A stretch of DNA of 64,000 nucleotides from Streptoverticillium olivoreticuli subsp. olivoreticuli. Its GTDB lineage: Bacteria; Actinomycetota; Actinomycetes; Streptomycetales; Streptomycetaceae. Position 1 is the first letter of the stretch. The number at the start of each line of letters is the position of its first letter. The stretch spans positions 8,583,501-8,647,500 of the forward strand of contig NZ_CP031455.1 in assembly GCF_003391135.1 (NCBI RefSeq). The letters are read 5' to 3'. A program made the position numbers and the translations under genes. Below the pieces are notes generated by a model. That model ran no database searches. It worked only from the letters and a program-made list of their open reading frames with translations, and had not been told where the DNA came from. Shown here in pieces: positions 52,563 through 61,954 of this stretch.

Positions 52563-53183
52563 ATGCTGAATTCTCCCGGCCGTCCGCAGTTGCGGACCGG
52601 CGTTCTGTCTGTAGCCGCTGTCGCCTCGCTTTTCGTTCTTACCGCCTGCGGAGGCGGAGGGAACGGGGCGGCGGGTGCGGGAAAGAAGGACGACCAGGTG
52701 GCCTCGGTCGACCGTGGCGATGGTGCCAAAAGTGAGAGCAAGGAAAAAGCCGGGGGCGGCACAGGGGAGAACGCCGATGCGGAGAAGGGGCGGCCGCAGC
52801 TGCGGCTGGACAGCTCTCAGGAGGAGGAGGCGCGGCTCTGGAACGCGTACAACGCCTGCCTGAAGACGAACGGTGTCGAGATGCAGCCCCGTCCCGGAGG
52901 GGGAGAGGGGCCTGCTGAAGGCGGGGAGCCGAAGGCCGCGTATGACAAGTGCCAGGTCAAGATGCCGTTGTTGCCGCCGGAGATGGACGAGAAGAAGAAC
53001 CCGCAGTACCTGGACAACTTCCGTGACTGGGTCCGGTGCATCAACAGCAAGGGCGTCCCGGTCAAGGGGAAGCCCGACGGCAGCGGCTGGGAGTACGCGG
53101 GTGAGTCGGGCAAGTCCGAAACCGAAGTGAACAAGATCGCCAACGACTGCAAGGTGGAGACATTCGGTGGCGGAAAGCGCTGA
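52563..53183 (+). CDS. Four-cysteine lipoprotein of MacAB-like cluster
   Basis: 206 residues from ATG 52563. The lipobox LFVLTACG puts lipidated Cys at 29. A low-complexity linker (to about 85) leads to a domain with four Cys at 99, 130, 159 and 196 (NAYNACLKTNGVEMQ; AYDKCQVKMP; DWVRCINSKGVPVK; IANDCKVE). The CxxxxG-V motif occurs twice (ACLKTNGV and RCINSKGV). The same arrangement is found in the sensor domain of the kinase at 58918. It is the first gene of an operon: its end overlaps the next start by 17 bases. It probably binds a substrate or ligand at the membrane surface. Confidence 0.85.
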   Translation: MLNSPGRPQLRTGVLSVAAVASLFVLTACGGGGNGAAGAGKKDDQVASVDRGDGAKSESKEKAGGGTGENADAEKGRPQLRLDSSQEEEARLWNAYNACLKTNGVEMQPRPGGGEGPAEGGEPKAAYDKCQVKMPLLPPEMDEKKNPQYLDNFRDWVRCINSKGVPVKGKPDGSGWEYAGESGKSETEVNKIANDCKVETFGGGKR

Positions 53184-54351
53184 GTACGCAGGCACACCGC
53201 CCGGGGGCCGGCAGGGCAAGCAGGGCAGGAGGCGGGCTGTCATCGCGGTTGCTGCGGTGGTTACGGCGGGTGCCGTTGCCGGGGGTGTATGGGGACTGGT
53301 TTCAGGCGGTCCGGACAAGACGCCGGCCGCGTCCCGCCCTCTGTCATTGCACACCATCGCCGTCACCAGGACCGACCTCGCCAACACCATGGAGCTGACG
53401 GGAACCCTGGGCTACGGCTTTGAAAGAGTGCTGAAGGGGGCGAAGAAGGGGCTGGTCACACGGCTTCCGGAGACTGGCGCAGCGGTGGACCGTGGCAAGC
53501 CTGTCTACTGGGTCGACGATCAGCCTGTGATGGCGTTCTTCGGTGACACCCCGCTCTTCCGCACACTCGAGCCCGCTATGAAAGGCAAGAAACCGCTCGT
53601 CGGCCGCGACGTGAAAATGGTCGCGGAGAACCTCAAGGCACTCGGATACGACATCGGCGCACAGCCCACGCCGGGCTGGTCTCCGACTACCCCGGCCGAC
53701 GGCCGCCCGCACGGTGACGACGTCGGCGAGTTCACTCCCGCTCTGTCCGAGGCCCTCAAACGCTGGCAGCGCGCCGCCGGCATGCAAGCCACTGGCACCC
53801 TCGGCATCGGCGACATAGCGGTCTTTCCCGGCGCGGCCCGCATCAGCAGCATCAAGGCAGCACTCGGCGACGATGCAGGAGGCGAGCTGCTGACGATTAC
53901 GCAGACCGGCAAGACGGTGACGGTACCGGTCGAGGCAACCCAGGCGGGGCAGGCAAAGGCAGGGGCCCGGGTAACGGTCGTCCTGCCGGACGGCACGGAA
54001 ACCGATGGCAAGATCAAGGAGATCAGCCGTACCGCCACGGACAGCTCCAAGAACGGAGCCGGCGAAGCCAGGACCTCACCGAAGCTGGACGTAACAGTCC
54101 TGCTGGACAGCGGTCACCAGATCAAGGACCTGGACGCGGCACCGGTACAGGTCCGCTTCACCACCGAGACCAGGCGCGGTGTCCTCGCCGTGCCGGTCGG
54201 CGCGCTCACGGCGCTGCGCGAGGGCGGCTACGCCGTGCAGCTCCCGGACGGCAAGCTGATCGCAGTGAAGACCGGGATGTTCGCCCGGGGCATGGTGGAA
54301 ATCACCGGGGAGAACATCACCGAAGGCACCCAGGTGGTGACCACCACATGA
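53167..54351 (+). CDS. MacA-like membrane-fusion / peptidoglycan-binding adaptor
   Basis: 394 residues from GTG 53167. A single N-terminal membrane helix (AVIAVAAVVTAGAVAGGVWG) is followed by an extracytoplasmic part with a lipoyl/HlyD-like start (ELTGTLGYGFERVLKGAKKG, VTRLPETGAAVDRGKPVYWV). A peptidoglycan-binding-like insertion (FTPALSEALKRWQRAAGMQA, TGTLGIGDIAVFPG) and beta-barrel parts (VTVPVEATQAGQAKAGARVT, VLAVPVGALTALREGGYAVQ) come next. It links the MacB-like permease to the wall. The stop overlaps the ATPase start (ATGA). Confidence 0.9.
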   Translation: MAESAEYAGTPPGGRQGKQGRRRAVIAVAAVVTAGAVAGGVWGLVSGGPDKTPAASRPLSLHTIAVTRTDLANTMELTGTLGYGFERVLKGAKKGLVTRLPETGAAVDRGKPVYWVDDQPVMAFFGDTPLFRTLEPAMKGKKPLVGRDVKMVAENLKALGYDIGAQPTPGWSPTTPADGRPHGDDVGEFTPALSEALKRWQRAAGMQATGTLGIGDIAVFPGAARISSIKAALGDDAGGELLTITQTGKTVTVPVEATQAGQAKAGARVTVVLPDGTETDGKIKEISRTATDSSKNGAGEARTSPKLDVTVLLDSGHQIKDLDAAPVQVRFTTETRRGVLAVPVGALTALREGGYAVQLPDGKLIAVKTGMFARGMVEITGENITEGTQVVTTT

Positions 54352-55058
54352 CACCCGTACTTGCCGTCCGAAACGTGACCAAGGCGTACGAGAGGGGCGT
54401 CACCGCACTGGAGGATGCCTCCCTCGTCATCGAGGAAGGCGAGATCCTCGCCATCGTCGGGCCGTCGGGCTCGGGCAAGTCAACGCTCCTGAACATCATG
54501 GGAACGCTCGACCTGCCCACCACCGGCACGGTCGAGATCGGAGGCCAGGACATCGCAGAACTCACCGACCGCCAGCTCTCCGCGCTGCGCAGCCGCCAGC
54601 TGGGCTTCGTATTCCAGCAGTTCCATCTGACAGACGGTCTGAACGCGGCCGAGAACGTCGCAACCGGACTTCTGTACGCAGGAATTCCCCGCCGCCACCG
54701 CCACCACCTGGCAGCCGAAGCACTCGGCCGGGTCGGCCTCGCACACCGCATCGGGCACCTGCCACACCAGTTGTCAGGAGGTGAGCGGCAGCGGGTCGCC
54801 ATCGCACGGGCTCTGGCCAACGACCCGGCCCTGATCCTCGCCGACGAGCCGACCGGAGCCCTCGACACCGCCACCGGCCGCTCCGTCATGGAACTCCTGC
54901 GCCGCCTCAACACCGAAGGCACCACCATCGCGATCATCACCCACGACCGGGACATCGCCGCGCGCCTGCCACGCCGCGTGGAGATCCTCGACGGCCGCAT
55001 CGTCACCGACAGCACCGCACCCACCACCGCCATCCCCGTAGTGAGCAGCCCGGTATGA
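54348..55058 (+). CDS. ABC transporter ATPase, MacB/LolD type
   Basis: 236 residues. Walker A IVGPSGSGKSTLLNIMG (about 37-52), Q-loop FVFQQFHLTDGLNA, signature HQLSGGERQRVAIARAL (about 140-156), Walker B LILADEPTGALD (162-173) and switch His in AIITHDRD (about 199). It powers the permease encoded next, whose start overlaps by four bases (ATGA). The MacB type typically moves substrates from the outer face of the membrane by a mechanotransmission mechanism rather than across the bilayer. Confidence 0.95.
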   Translation: MTPVLAVRNVTKAYERGVTALEDASLVIEEGEILAIVGPSGSGKSTLLNIMGTLDLPTTGTVEIGGQDIAELTDRQLSALRSRQLGFVFQQFHLTDGLNAAENVATGLLYAGIPRRHRHHLAAEALGRVGLAHRIGHLPHQLSGGERQRVAIARALANDPALILADEPTGALDTATGRSVMELLRRLNTEGTTIAIITHDRDIAARLPRRVEILDGRIVTDSTAPTTAIPVVSSPV

Positions 55059-56269
55059 CCGGCCACCACACCCGGATCCCGAAAACCAGGATCTCGCCCC
55101 TCGACATGCTGCACCTCGGGTTCCTCGGGATCCGCACCCGCAAGGCCCGGGCCGTGCTCTCAGCCCTGGGCATCTCCATCGGCATCGCCACCCTGATCGC
55201 GGTCATCGGGATACCAGCCTCCAGCCAGCGGGCCCTGATGAACGAACTCTCCGCGATGGGCACCAACATGCTGCGCGCGCAGCCCGTTCCCGACCAGCAG
55301 CCCCCGGTACTACTGCCCGAGGATTCGGTAGGCATGGCCGAGCGCATCGGCCCGGTAACCCAGGCCAGTGCGGTCGCCAACACCCACGCTCTGGTACGGC
55401 GTTCCGACCGCGTGGACGAGAACGATGCCTCCGGCCTGACAGTCCTGGCAAGCAAACTCAATCTTCTCGACACCGTCAACGGCACGGTGCACTCCGGCCG
55501 GTTCCTGGACCCCACCACGCAGAAGTTCCCCACCGCCGTCCTCGGTTACGAGGCTGCTGCCCGCCTTGGCCTCGCCAGCCTCACATCCGGCGGCCAGGCA
55601 CCGCAAGTGAACATCGACAAGCGCTGGTTCACGGTCATCGGCATCCTGGCACCGGTCCCGCTCGCCCCTGACCTCGATCGCTCGGTCCTGGTCGGATGGG
55701 ACGCGGCCCGCAGTGAGCTGGGTTTCGGCGGTCACCCGACGGTCGTCTACGTCCAGGCCAGAGAGTCCGCCCTCGAAGACGTACGCGCTGTCCTGGGCCC
55801 CACTCTCAGCCCTCAGACTCCCGGCCTGGTCCAGGTCAGCCGCCCCTCCGACGCCCTCGCCGCCAAGCGCGTCACCGAATCCGCCTTCTCCTCCCTGTTC
55901 CTGGGACTGGCCGGTGTGGCCCTCCTGGTCGGCGGCATCGGTGTGGCCAACACTATGGTTATCTCGGTGCTGGAACGGCGTAGGGAGATTGGTCTGCGCC
56001 GTGCGCTGGGTGCTAGCAGAGGCCAGATCCGGGGTCAGTTCATGAGTGAATCTATCGCGTTGTCAGGGCTGGGAGGCATCATGGGCGCTGCTCTGGGCAT
56101 GGCTGCTACCGCAGCCTTCGCGCTGTCCCAGGACTGGCCGGCGGTGATCCCTTTCACGTCCGTCGCGGCCGGTTTCGGTGGTGCGGTGCTTGTGGGGGTG
56201 GCCGCGGGTCTCTACCCGTCCGTACGAGCCTCCTGTCTCACCCCTGTAGAGGCCCTGGCCGGCGGATGA
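55055..56269 (+). CDS. ABC transporter permease, MacB/FtsX family
   Basis: 404 residues. One N-terminal helix (AVLSALGISIGIATLIAVIG), a large extracytoplasmic MacB-periplasmic-core domain (about 55-275; MNELSAMGTNMLRAQPV, FPTAVLGYEAAARLGLA), then three C-terminal helices (LGLAGVALLVGGIGVANTMV; ERRREIGLRRALGASRGQIR coupling segment; GLGGIMGAALGMAATAAFAL). The layout is exactly MacB-like. Translated with the ATPase. Substrate unknown; the gene order lipoprotein-MacA-MacB-MacB is common in actinomycetes. Confidence 0.93.
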   Translation: MTGHHTRIPKTRISPLDMLHLGFLGIRTRKARAVLSALGISIGIATLIAVIGIPASSQRALMNELSAMGTNMLRAQPVPDQQPPVLLPEDSVGMAERIGPVTQASAVANTHALVRRSDRVDENDASGLTVLASKLNLLDTVNGTVHSGRFLDPTTQKFPTAVLGYEAAARLGLASLTSGGQAPQVNIDKRWFTVIGILAPVPLAPDLDRSVLVGWDAARSELGFGGHPTVVYVQARESALEDVRAVLGPTLSPQTPGLVQVSRPSDALAAKRVTESAFSSLFLGLAGVALLVGGIGVANTMVISVLERRREIGLRRALGASRGQIRGQFMSESIALSGLGGIMGAALGMAATAAFALSQDWPAVIPFTSVAAGFGGAVLVGVAAGLYPSVRASCLTPVEALAGG

Positions 56270-56504
56270 GCGCGCCTGCAGCGCAGTGCGCCCTTTCCGG
56301 ATGCCGGATACACAGGCAACCTCCTCTCACCCCCGCCGGTGAGACGGCCCGCCACTCCTGTCCCGTCGCCGGCCAGCGCGGCTCCCCGCCGGGAGACGGG
56401 GCCGCACTCACGAGACAGCCCCCACAAGCAAGTCCTCATCAGCCATTCCTCCTGGTCCCCCTGTATCAGGGCGACAGGCCGCCACCCGAAAAGGGGTTCC
56501 CCAC

Positions 56505-57914
56505 ATGCGGTGTACTGCCCGGCTCTGGACAACCGCTGCCGCCGCGATGGCCACAGCAGCGCTGGGCACTGTCCCCGCCGGCGCCGCACCGCCGGACCCG
56601 AGCACAGATGCGAGGACGTACGAGGTCGGCTCGGCTGTCTACAACCTGGGCGACTCGGCCTTCACCGCACAGGGACACAATCCTCCGCCCGTTGAGCTCG
56701 CCGGCATCGTGCACTACCCCAAACGGCCCGGCGGCAGAGCCCTGCCACTGGTGATGATGCTGCACGGCTCCTGGTACAGCTGCGCAGACAAGGACGCCGA
56801 AACCGCGGCCGCCGCAGCCGAGCTCGCCGCGAAGCAGTCCGAAGCCAGGGGCGACACCGCAGAAACGGAGAACCAGCGCGCCAAGGCCACCGCCCACAGA
56901 CAAGCCCTGGGACGCTGGCCCTGCGCACCGGACGTCCAGCCGATGCGCAGCTACCGCGGGTACGACTACCTCGGGAAGGAACTGGCCAGCCGCGGCTACA
57001 CAGTCGTGTCGATCAGCGCCGACAGCGTCGATGCCCAGCAGCAGCTGGAAGGCCGTGCTCTGCGTACCAGTCTGCTGAACAAGCATCTGGCAATGTGGGA
57101 AGGCCTGGCAGCCTCCGGCAGGGGAGAGCTCGCCGGGAAATTCACCGACCCGCAAACCGGCGAAGCCAAGCCGGTGGACTTCACCAACCGCATCGACATG
57201 GCCAGCGTCGGCACTCTGGGACACTCACGCGGCGGCGCCGGCGTACTCGATCACGCCTCGGACAAAAAACGCCCGGCATGGCCATCCGGAGTGCAGGTCA
57301 AGGCGGTCTTCGCCATGGAACCAGCCGCCCTGGCCGTCCCCGAACCACTTCCCGTGACCGGCCTTCCCCTCGCGACCCTCCTCGGCACCTGCGACGGCCT
57401 CTACCAAGAAGGGAAAACCGCGGCGGCGCTCGGCGACAGCCGCAACCGCTACCCCACCCACCAGTTCTCCGTCCAGGGCGCGAACCACAACTTCTTCAAC
57501 ACACAATGGTCCCCCGACGGCGGCCAGCCCGCCTCGAGCGACGACGCCACCCATGAAGAAGGAGGCCGCTGCCGGACAACCAGCGGCGAAGGCTCAGCAG
57601 CCGTCCAGCAGCTCACCCCCACTCAGCAACGCGAGGTGGCCAAGACCTACGTGACCGCCTTCTTCGACCGCCACCTGCGCGGCCAGGACAAAGCCGAAGC
57701 CATCCTCAACGGCACGGCCCAGCCGGCCAAGGACATCACCGAAGTAAAGATAAAGACCACCTCGCACGGCAGCAGCCCCGCACCAGAAGACACCGACACC
57801 ACCACCGGCAACAGGCACCGTGCACAGCCCGGCCCGGCAGCGCTATGGGCAGCCGGCGCAGGAGCTGCTGTACTCATCATCACCGCGATCACGCGCCTGC
57901 GCCGAAACACCTGA
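56505..57914 (+). CDS. Exported alpha/beta hydrolase with C-terminal membrane anchor
   Basis: 469 residues. The Sec signal is TTAAAAMATAALGTVPAGAA. The hydrolase fold shows the oxyanion loop PLVMMLHGSWYSC, a helical insertion rich in Ala/Glu, GYTVVSISADSVDAQQ, the nucleophile elbow VGTLGHSRGGAGVLDH (Ser near 241), LGTCDGLYQ (candidate acid) and VQGANHNFFNTQW (candidate His). After a Pro/Thr-rich linker, the C-terminal helix ALWAAGAGAAVLIITAIT ends in basic residues, so the enzyme is displayed on the membrane. It lies between the transporter and the two-component genes in the same direction; perhaps it processes the transported or sensed compound. Confidence 0.88.
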   Translation: MRCTARLWTTAAAAMATAALGTVPAGAAPPDPSTDARTYEVGSAVYNLGDSAFTAQGHNPPPVELAGIVHYPKRPGGRALPLVMMLHGSWYSCADKDAETAAAAAELAAKQSEARGDTAETENQRAKATAHRQALGRWPCAPDVQPMRSYRGYDYLGKELASRGYTVVSISADSVDAQQQLEGRALRTSLLNKHLAMWEGLAASGRGELAGKFTDPQTGEAKPVDFTNRIDMASVGTLGHSRGGAGVLDHASDKKRPAWPSGVQVKAVFAMEPAALAVPEPLPVTGLPLATLLGTCDGLYQEGKTAAALGDSRNRYPTHQFSVQGANHNFFNTQWSPDGGQPASSDDATHEEGGRCRTTSGEGSAAVQQLTPTQQREVAKTYVTAFFDRHLRGQDKAEAILNGTAQPAKDITEVKIKTTSHGSSPAPEDTDTTTGNRHRAQPGPAALWAAGAGAAVLIITAITRLRRNT

Positions 57915-58211
57915 ACCGGCCCACCCACGACGATCACCCCCCAGCACCACGCCCCGACGAAATCCAGGCCCAGCCCCCAAACTGCTCACAGCCCCGACTG
58001 CCAGCCGCAGGCCTGCAGACCCGCACACATCCACGAACCACCGACCCCCACATGCCGAGACACGTCCGAAGACGACCCGCCCACACAACCGATACACGCG
58101 CAGCACCACAAACCACGACCGGATATGAAGAACCCCTCAGCTCCTGCTGGACGCCCCGGCCCCGGCCCGGTTCCCAGCCTGCAGTGCCACACCTCGCCTA
58201 CGATCACCCAT

Positions 58212-58928
58212 GTGTGCGCATACATCCTCGTAGCGGAAGACGACAAGAAGCAGGCCGGACTGATCCACCGCTACCTGGAACACGAGAAACACACCGTCAC
58301 CGTCGTCCACGACGGGCGGGCCGCACTCGAAGAGGTCCGCCGCCAAGAGCCCGACCTGCTCATCCTGGACGTAATGATGCCCAAAACCGACGGACTGGAC
58401 GTGGTACGCATCCTTCGGCGCGAGACAGACCTGCCCGTACTGCTGCTCACCGCGCGCTCCACGGAAGACGACCTGCTCCTCGGCCTGGACCTGGGCGCCG
58501 ACGACTACATGACCAAGCCCTACAGCCCGCGCGAGCTGATGGCCCGGGTACGCACGCTGCTCCGCCGGACACGGCATGCCGGCCTTCCCGACGGCTCCTT
58601 CCACGTGGGCGGCCTCACGGTAGACCCCATCCGCTACGAGGTGCGCCAAGAAGACCGGCTGATCGACTGCACACCAGGCGAATTCCAGATCCTGGCCGCC
58701 ATGGCCGCCGAACCCAACAGAGTCTTCACCCGCCCCCAACTGCTGGCGGCCATCCACGGCTCCGGCCGCTACATCACCGACCGGACCGTCGACGTCCACA
58801 TCATGAACCTCCGGAAAAAGATCGAAGCCGACCCGCGACAGCCCGCCCACCTGCTCACCGTCTTCGGAGTCGGCTACAAACTCACCGACAGCCCGGCCAG
58901 CACGCAAGGCCCCCACCGTGCCGGGTAG
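58212..58928 (+). CDS. OmpR-family response regulator
   Basis: 238 residues from GTG 58212 (an upstream ATG at 58125 would add an unlikely Pro-rich N terminus). The receiver domain has acidic pair EDD (9-11), phosphoacceptor Asp near 53 (LLILDVMMPKTDG), LLLTARST (Thr near 80) and the KP motif TKPYS (Lys near 102). The C-terminal winged helix has LIDCTPGEFQILAAMAAEPN and YITDRTVDVHIMNLRKKIEA. It overlaps the kinase gene by 11 bases. Likely regulates the transporter/hydrolase cluster upstream. Confidence 0.95.
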   Translation: MCAYILVAEDDKKQAGLIHRYLEHEKHTVTVVHDGRAALEEVRRQEPDLLILDVMMPKTDGLDVVRILRRETDLPVLLLTARSTEDDLLLGLDLGADDYMTKPYSPRELMARVRTLLRRTRHAGLPDGSFHVGGLTVDPIRYEVRQEDRLIDCTPGEFQILAAMAAEPNRVFTRPQLLAAIHGSGRYITDRTVDVHIMNLRKKIEADPRQPAHLLTVFGVGYKLTDSPASTQGPHRAG

Positions 58929-60720
58929 CGTACCCCCGCACAAGACCCTCCTGGCCCGGCTGCTGACCACCTCCGTCATCGTGGCCGTCTGCTCCATCGC
59001 CGCGACCACATGGCTGGCAGTACAGACCACCTCCGGCGCGTTCAACCAAGAGCGAGGACAAGCCCTCGCCGAAGACACCCGCATCTACAACACCCTCCTC
59101 GGCATCGCCGCCCGCGCCCCGGGCTGGAAAAACGCCGGCCCCACAGTCAGCGACCTGGCCCGTCAGACCGGCCGCCGCATCACGCTCACCACCCAGGACG
59201 GCAAGCCGATCGCCTCCTCCAGCACAAGGGCGCTGCCGCCCTCAGCCAAGGCAGCCGCGGTCCTCGACCCGCTGTCCGTCGATACAGCGCTGTCTCCCAA
59301 AGCCGCCGCCAGCCGCATCGACCCGCGCGCAGCAGGCCCCTACACCCTCACCGCAGCCGAACACGCGGACCTGCGCAAACTAGCCGAGCGCAGCGCCGCA
59401 TGCCTGCACCGCAACGCCGTCACCGCAGACGTCAAAGAGACCCCCAGCGGCCGCCCGTACGTCCAGGCGGCCAACGACTCCCAGAACCTCAGCGCCACCC
59501 AGTGCGCCATCCCCGAGCTCGGGAAGCCCACCCCCACCGAACGCAGGGCACTCGACCAGCTCGACACTCTGGTCAACGCCTGCCTGAAACGACACCAGAT
59601 GGGACCGGTCAACCTCAGCCTCGACTACACCTGGACCACCCCCGCACCCCACACCGGCAGCTCCGACCCCACGACAGCCTCGTGTGTCGACTCCGGACGC
59701 CGGGAACAACTCACCCCCTACGTCTCAACTCCCGCACTCCTTTACCTCAGCAGCGCGGACGGCGCCCCGTCCGCTGGCTTCCGCCTGTCGCCAGCCGACA
59801 CCGCCCGGGTCGCAGGAGCAGCAGCACTCGTCCTCACCGTCACCCTGGCCGTCACCGTCTTCGCCGCCACACGCCTGGTACGGCCACTGCGCGCGCTGAC
59901 CAGCGCCGCCGAACGCATGAAAGCAGGCGACACCACCGCCAGAGTGAACGTCCCCGCGAACAGCGAGATCAGCCAACTAGCATCAGCATTCAACGACATG
60001 TCCGAAACCCGTGCCCGCCTCGAAGACCTGCGCAAAGCCATGGTCAGCGACATCGCACACGAACTGCGCACGCCTCTGAGCAACATCCGCGGCTGGCTGG
60101 AAGCAGCCCAGGACCACATCGTCCCCACCGACCCCGCACTCCTCTCCTCCCTCCTCGAAGAAGCCGTCCTCCTCCAGCACATCATCGACGACCTCCAGGA
60201 CCTGGCTGCCGCCGACGCAGGCACCCTGCGACTGCGCCCCGAACCCGTATACCTGGCAGATCTCCTCAGCCAAGTGGCGGCGGCCCACCTCGCGAACGCC
60301 CGCAGAGCCAGGGTCACCCTCTCCGTATGCCGCGATGCGGATCCATTCCTGAACGTGGACCCGGTCCGGCTGCGACAGGCAGTAGGCAACCTCGTCTCCA
60401 ACGCCGTACGCCACACCCCCCCGGGGGGAAGCGTGACCCTGCGCGCAGCCCAGGAGGAAGACGTCACGGTGATCGAGGTGACGGACACCGGCACCGGCAT
60501 CGACGCCGACGATCTCCCACACGTTTTCGACCGCTTCTGGCGGGCGGAGAAGTCCCGCAACCGCGAGACCGGCGGCAGCGGGCTGGGCCTGACGATCGTC
60601 CGCAAGCTCACCGAAGCACACGGCGGCACGGCGACAGTGTCCAGCACCCTCAGCGGCGGGACGACATTCTCACTCCGTTTCCCCACCGACGACGTCACCC
60701 CCGGATCCTTCGAGCCATAA
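58918..60720 (+). CDS. Sensor histidine kinase with four-Cys sensor domain
   Basis: 600 residues from GTG 58918. Membrane helix 1 at about 15-36 (LTTSVIVAVCSIAATTWLAV); extracytoplasmic domain about 37-290 with Cys at 162, 196, 222 and 256; helix 2 at about 297-319; HAMP to about 370; H-box SDIAHELRTPLSN (His 381); N-box VGNLVSNAVRHTPPGG; G-boxes VTDTGTGIDADDL and GGSGLGLTIVRKL. The four Cys segments (SAACLHRNAV, SATQCAIPELGKPTP, NACLKRHQM, TASCVDSG) follow the same order and similar spacing as in the lipoprotein at 52563. It phosphorylates the overlapping response regulator. Confidence 0.95.
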   Translation: MPGSVPPHKTLLARLLTTSVIVAVCSIAATTWLAVQTTSGAFNQERGQALAEDTRIYNTLLGIAARAPGWKNAGPTVSDLARQTGRRITLTTQDGKPIASSSTRALPPSAKAAAVLDPLSVDTALSPKAAASRIDPRAAGPYTLTAAEHADLRKLAERSAACLHRNAVTADVKETPSGRPYVQAANDSQNLSATQCAIPELGKPTPTERRALDQLDTLVNACLKRHQMGPVNLSLDYTWTTPAPHTGSSDPTTASCVDSGRREQLTPYVSTPALLYLSSADGAPSAGFRLSPADTARVAGAAALVLTVTLAVTVFAATRLVRPLRALTSAAERMKAGDTTARVNVPANSEISQLASAFNDMSETRARLEDLRKAMVSDIAHELRTPLSNIRGWLEAAQDHIVPTDPALLSSLLEEAVLLQHIIDDLQDLAAADAGTLRLRPEPVYLADLLSQVAAAHLANARRARVTLSVCRDADPFLNVDPVRLRQAVGNLVSNAVRHTPPGGSVTLRAAQEEDVTVIEVTDTGTGIDADDLPHVFDRFWRAEKSRNRETGGSGLGLTIVRKLTEAHGGTATVSSTLSGGTTFSLRFPTDDVTPGSFEP

Positions 60721-61084
60721 GAACGTGTCCTGTGTGCCGGGGGGCCTTGGCCCTGGCACGAAGGGGCCCTCCCGTCAGGCTGTCTGCTCCGAAGCCGTGA
60801 TCCACCTCTGCGTGGCCGGCCTGATGGCCGGCTGCCTCACTCGCGAAACCGCACCAGCGCCTGCGGACAACAGCTGTGCGGACCCTGGAAAGCCGTGTGC
60901 CGTATACGGCGGGCAGACCGGCCCCCAGAACCGGCGGAGACACACTCAATCCATGATGATCACGAACGTGCCGCAGACCAGGATTTCGCGATCGCCGGCA
61001 GACGGGTACTCGACCAGGAATCCAGGGCACCGCTGGTTGGCTTGATCCGGTTCCAGTGCTGAAACCTTGATGCAAGGGCTGTTA
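60721..61084. other. Gap after kinase
   Basis: 364 bases. Just after the kinase stop, GTGCCGGGGGG and GGCCCTGGCAC (about 60736-60760) could form an imperfect terminator stem. A short stretch VIHLCVAGLMAGCLTRETAP (near 60798) looks like a lipoprotein signal (lipobox MAGC) of a lost or tiny gene, ending soon after. Confidence 0.4.
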
Positions 61085-61954
61085 AGACGGTGTCTTATGT
61101 GGTGGGTTGGTCGTTGGTTGGGTTATGGGGAGTGGGCGGTGGGGTTGGATTGTTCCTGCGGGTTTGTGGGAGCTGGTGCGGCCGTTGCTGCCGGCGGACA
61201 AGGTCCGTCCGCAGGGTGGCGGCACGGCGAACATCGACCATGAAGCTGTGTTCGCCGCGGTCGTGTACGTCTTGGTCAGCGGCTGTGCCTGGCGTGCTCT
61301 GCCGCCCTGTTCCGGGGCCTCGAGAGCGACGGTTCACCGCCGTTCCTGATCTGGTCGAGAGCGGGAGTGTGGGGCTGGCTGCACCAGACAGTCCTCGACC
61401 GGCTCGCCGCGAAGGGGCTGCTGGACTTGTCCCGTGTGGTGCTCGACTGCGCTTACGTGCGGGCCAAAAAGGGGGCGAACTTGCAGGTCCGTCGCCCGTG
61501 GACCGGGGCAGGCCGGGTTCCAGGATGCACATCCTGTCCGACCGCGGAGGGCTGCCCCTCGTCGTGGGCATCTCCGCCGGCAACACCCACGGCCTCCACG
61601 GACTGAAACCCATGGCTGGCGGACTCCGGTCACGGCACGACCCGGAACGGGGACGGCGCTACAAGCCCCGCAAACTCCACGCCGACAAGGCCTACGACAC
61701 CTCCGAACTGCGTCGATGGCTCCGCGGGAAACGTATCGCCGTCCGCATTGCCCGCAAAGGCATCGACTCCAGCGAACAGCTCGGACGTCATCGCTGGGTG
61801 ATCGAGCGCACCATGTCCTGGCTCACCGGATACCGCCGACTCTCACCCAGGTATGAACGCCAACCCCGCAACTACCTCGCCTTCCTCGGACACGCCGCCG
61901 CACTCCTCTGCTACAAGAGACTCCTCCAACTCACCACATAAGACATGCTGTAAG
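61085..61954 (+). mobile_element. IS5-family element, copy 2
   Basis: About 870 bp, nearly identical to 29942-30809 but inverted; a handful of substitutions separate them (for example Ser/Leu and Ala/Gly differences in one frame). Ends: TGTCTTATGTGGTGGGTTGG at 61091-61110 and the complement of TGTCTTATGTGGTGAGTTGG at 61926-61945. Both copies also share AGACGG before the left repeat and TGCTGTAAG after the right one, so the true ends lie a few bases outside. Confidence 0.88.
61125..61941 (+). CDS. IS5-family transposase (copy 2), requires frameshifting
   Basis: Same three-frame structure as copy 1: HTH/first part from ATG 61125, DDE start VVLDCAYVRAKKG (here Tyr where copy 1 has His), and the third frame from GRPGSRMHILSDRGGLPLVV to RYERQPRNYLAFLGHAAALL. 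The -1 site CAAAAAGGGGG is at about 61466-61476. The His to Tyr change after the first Asp may affect activity. Confidence 0.7.

Noticed and set aside
59010..60800. Long plus-strand frame overlapping the histidine kinase
   Set aside because: Arg/Pro/His-rich shifted reading of the kinase gene; the kinase frame carries all catalytic motifs.
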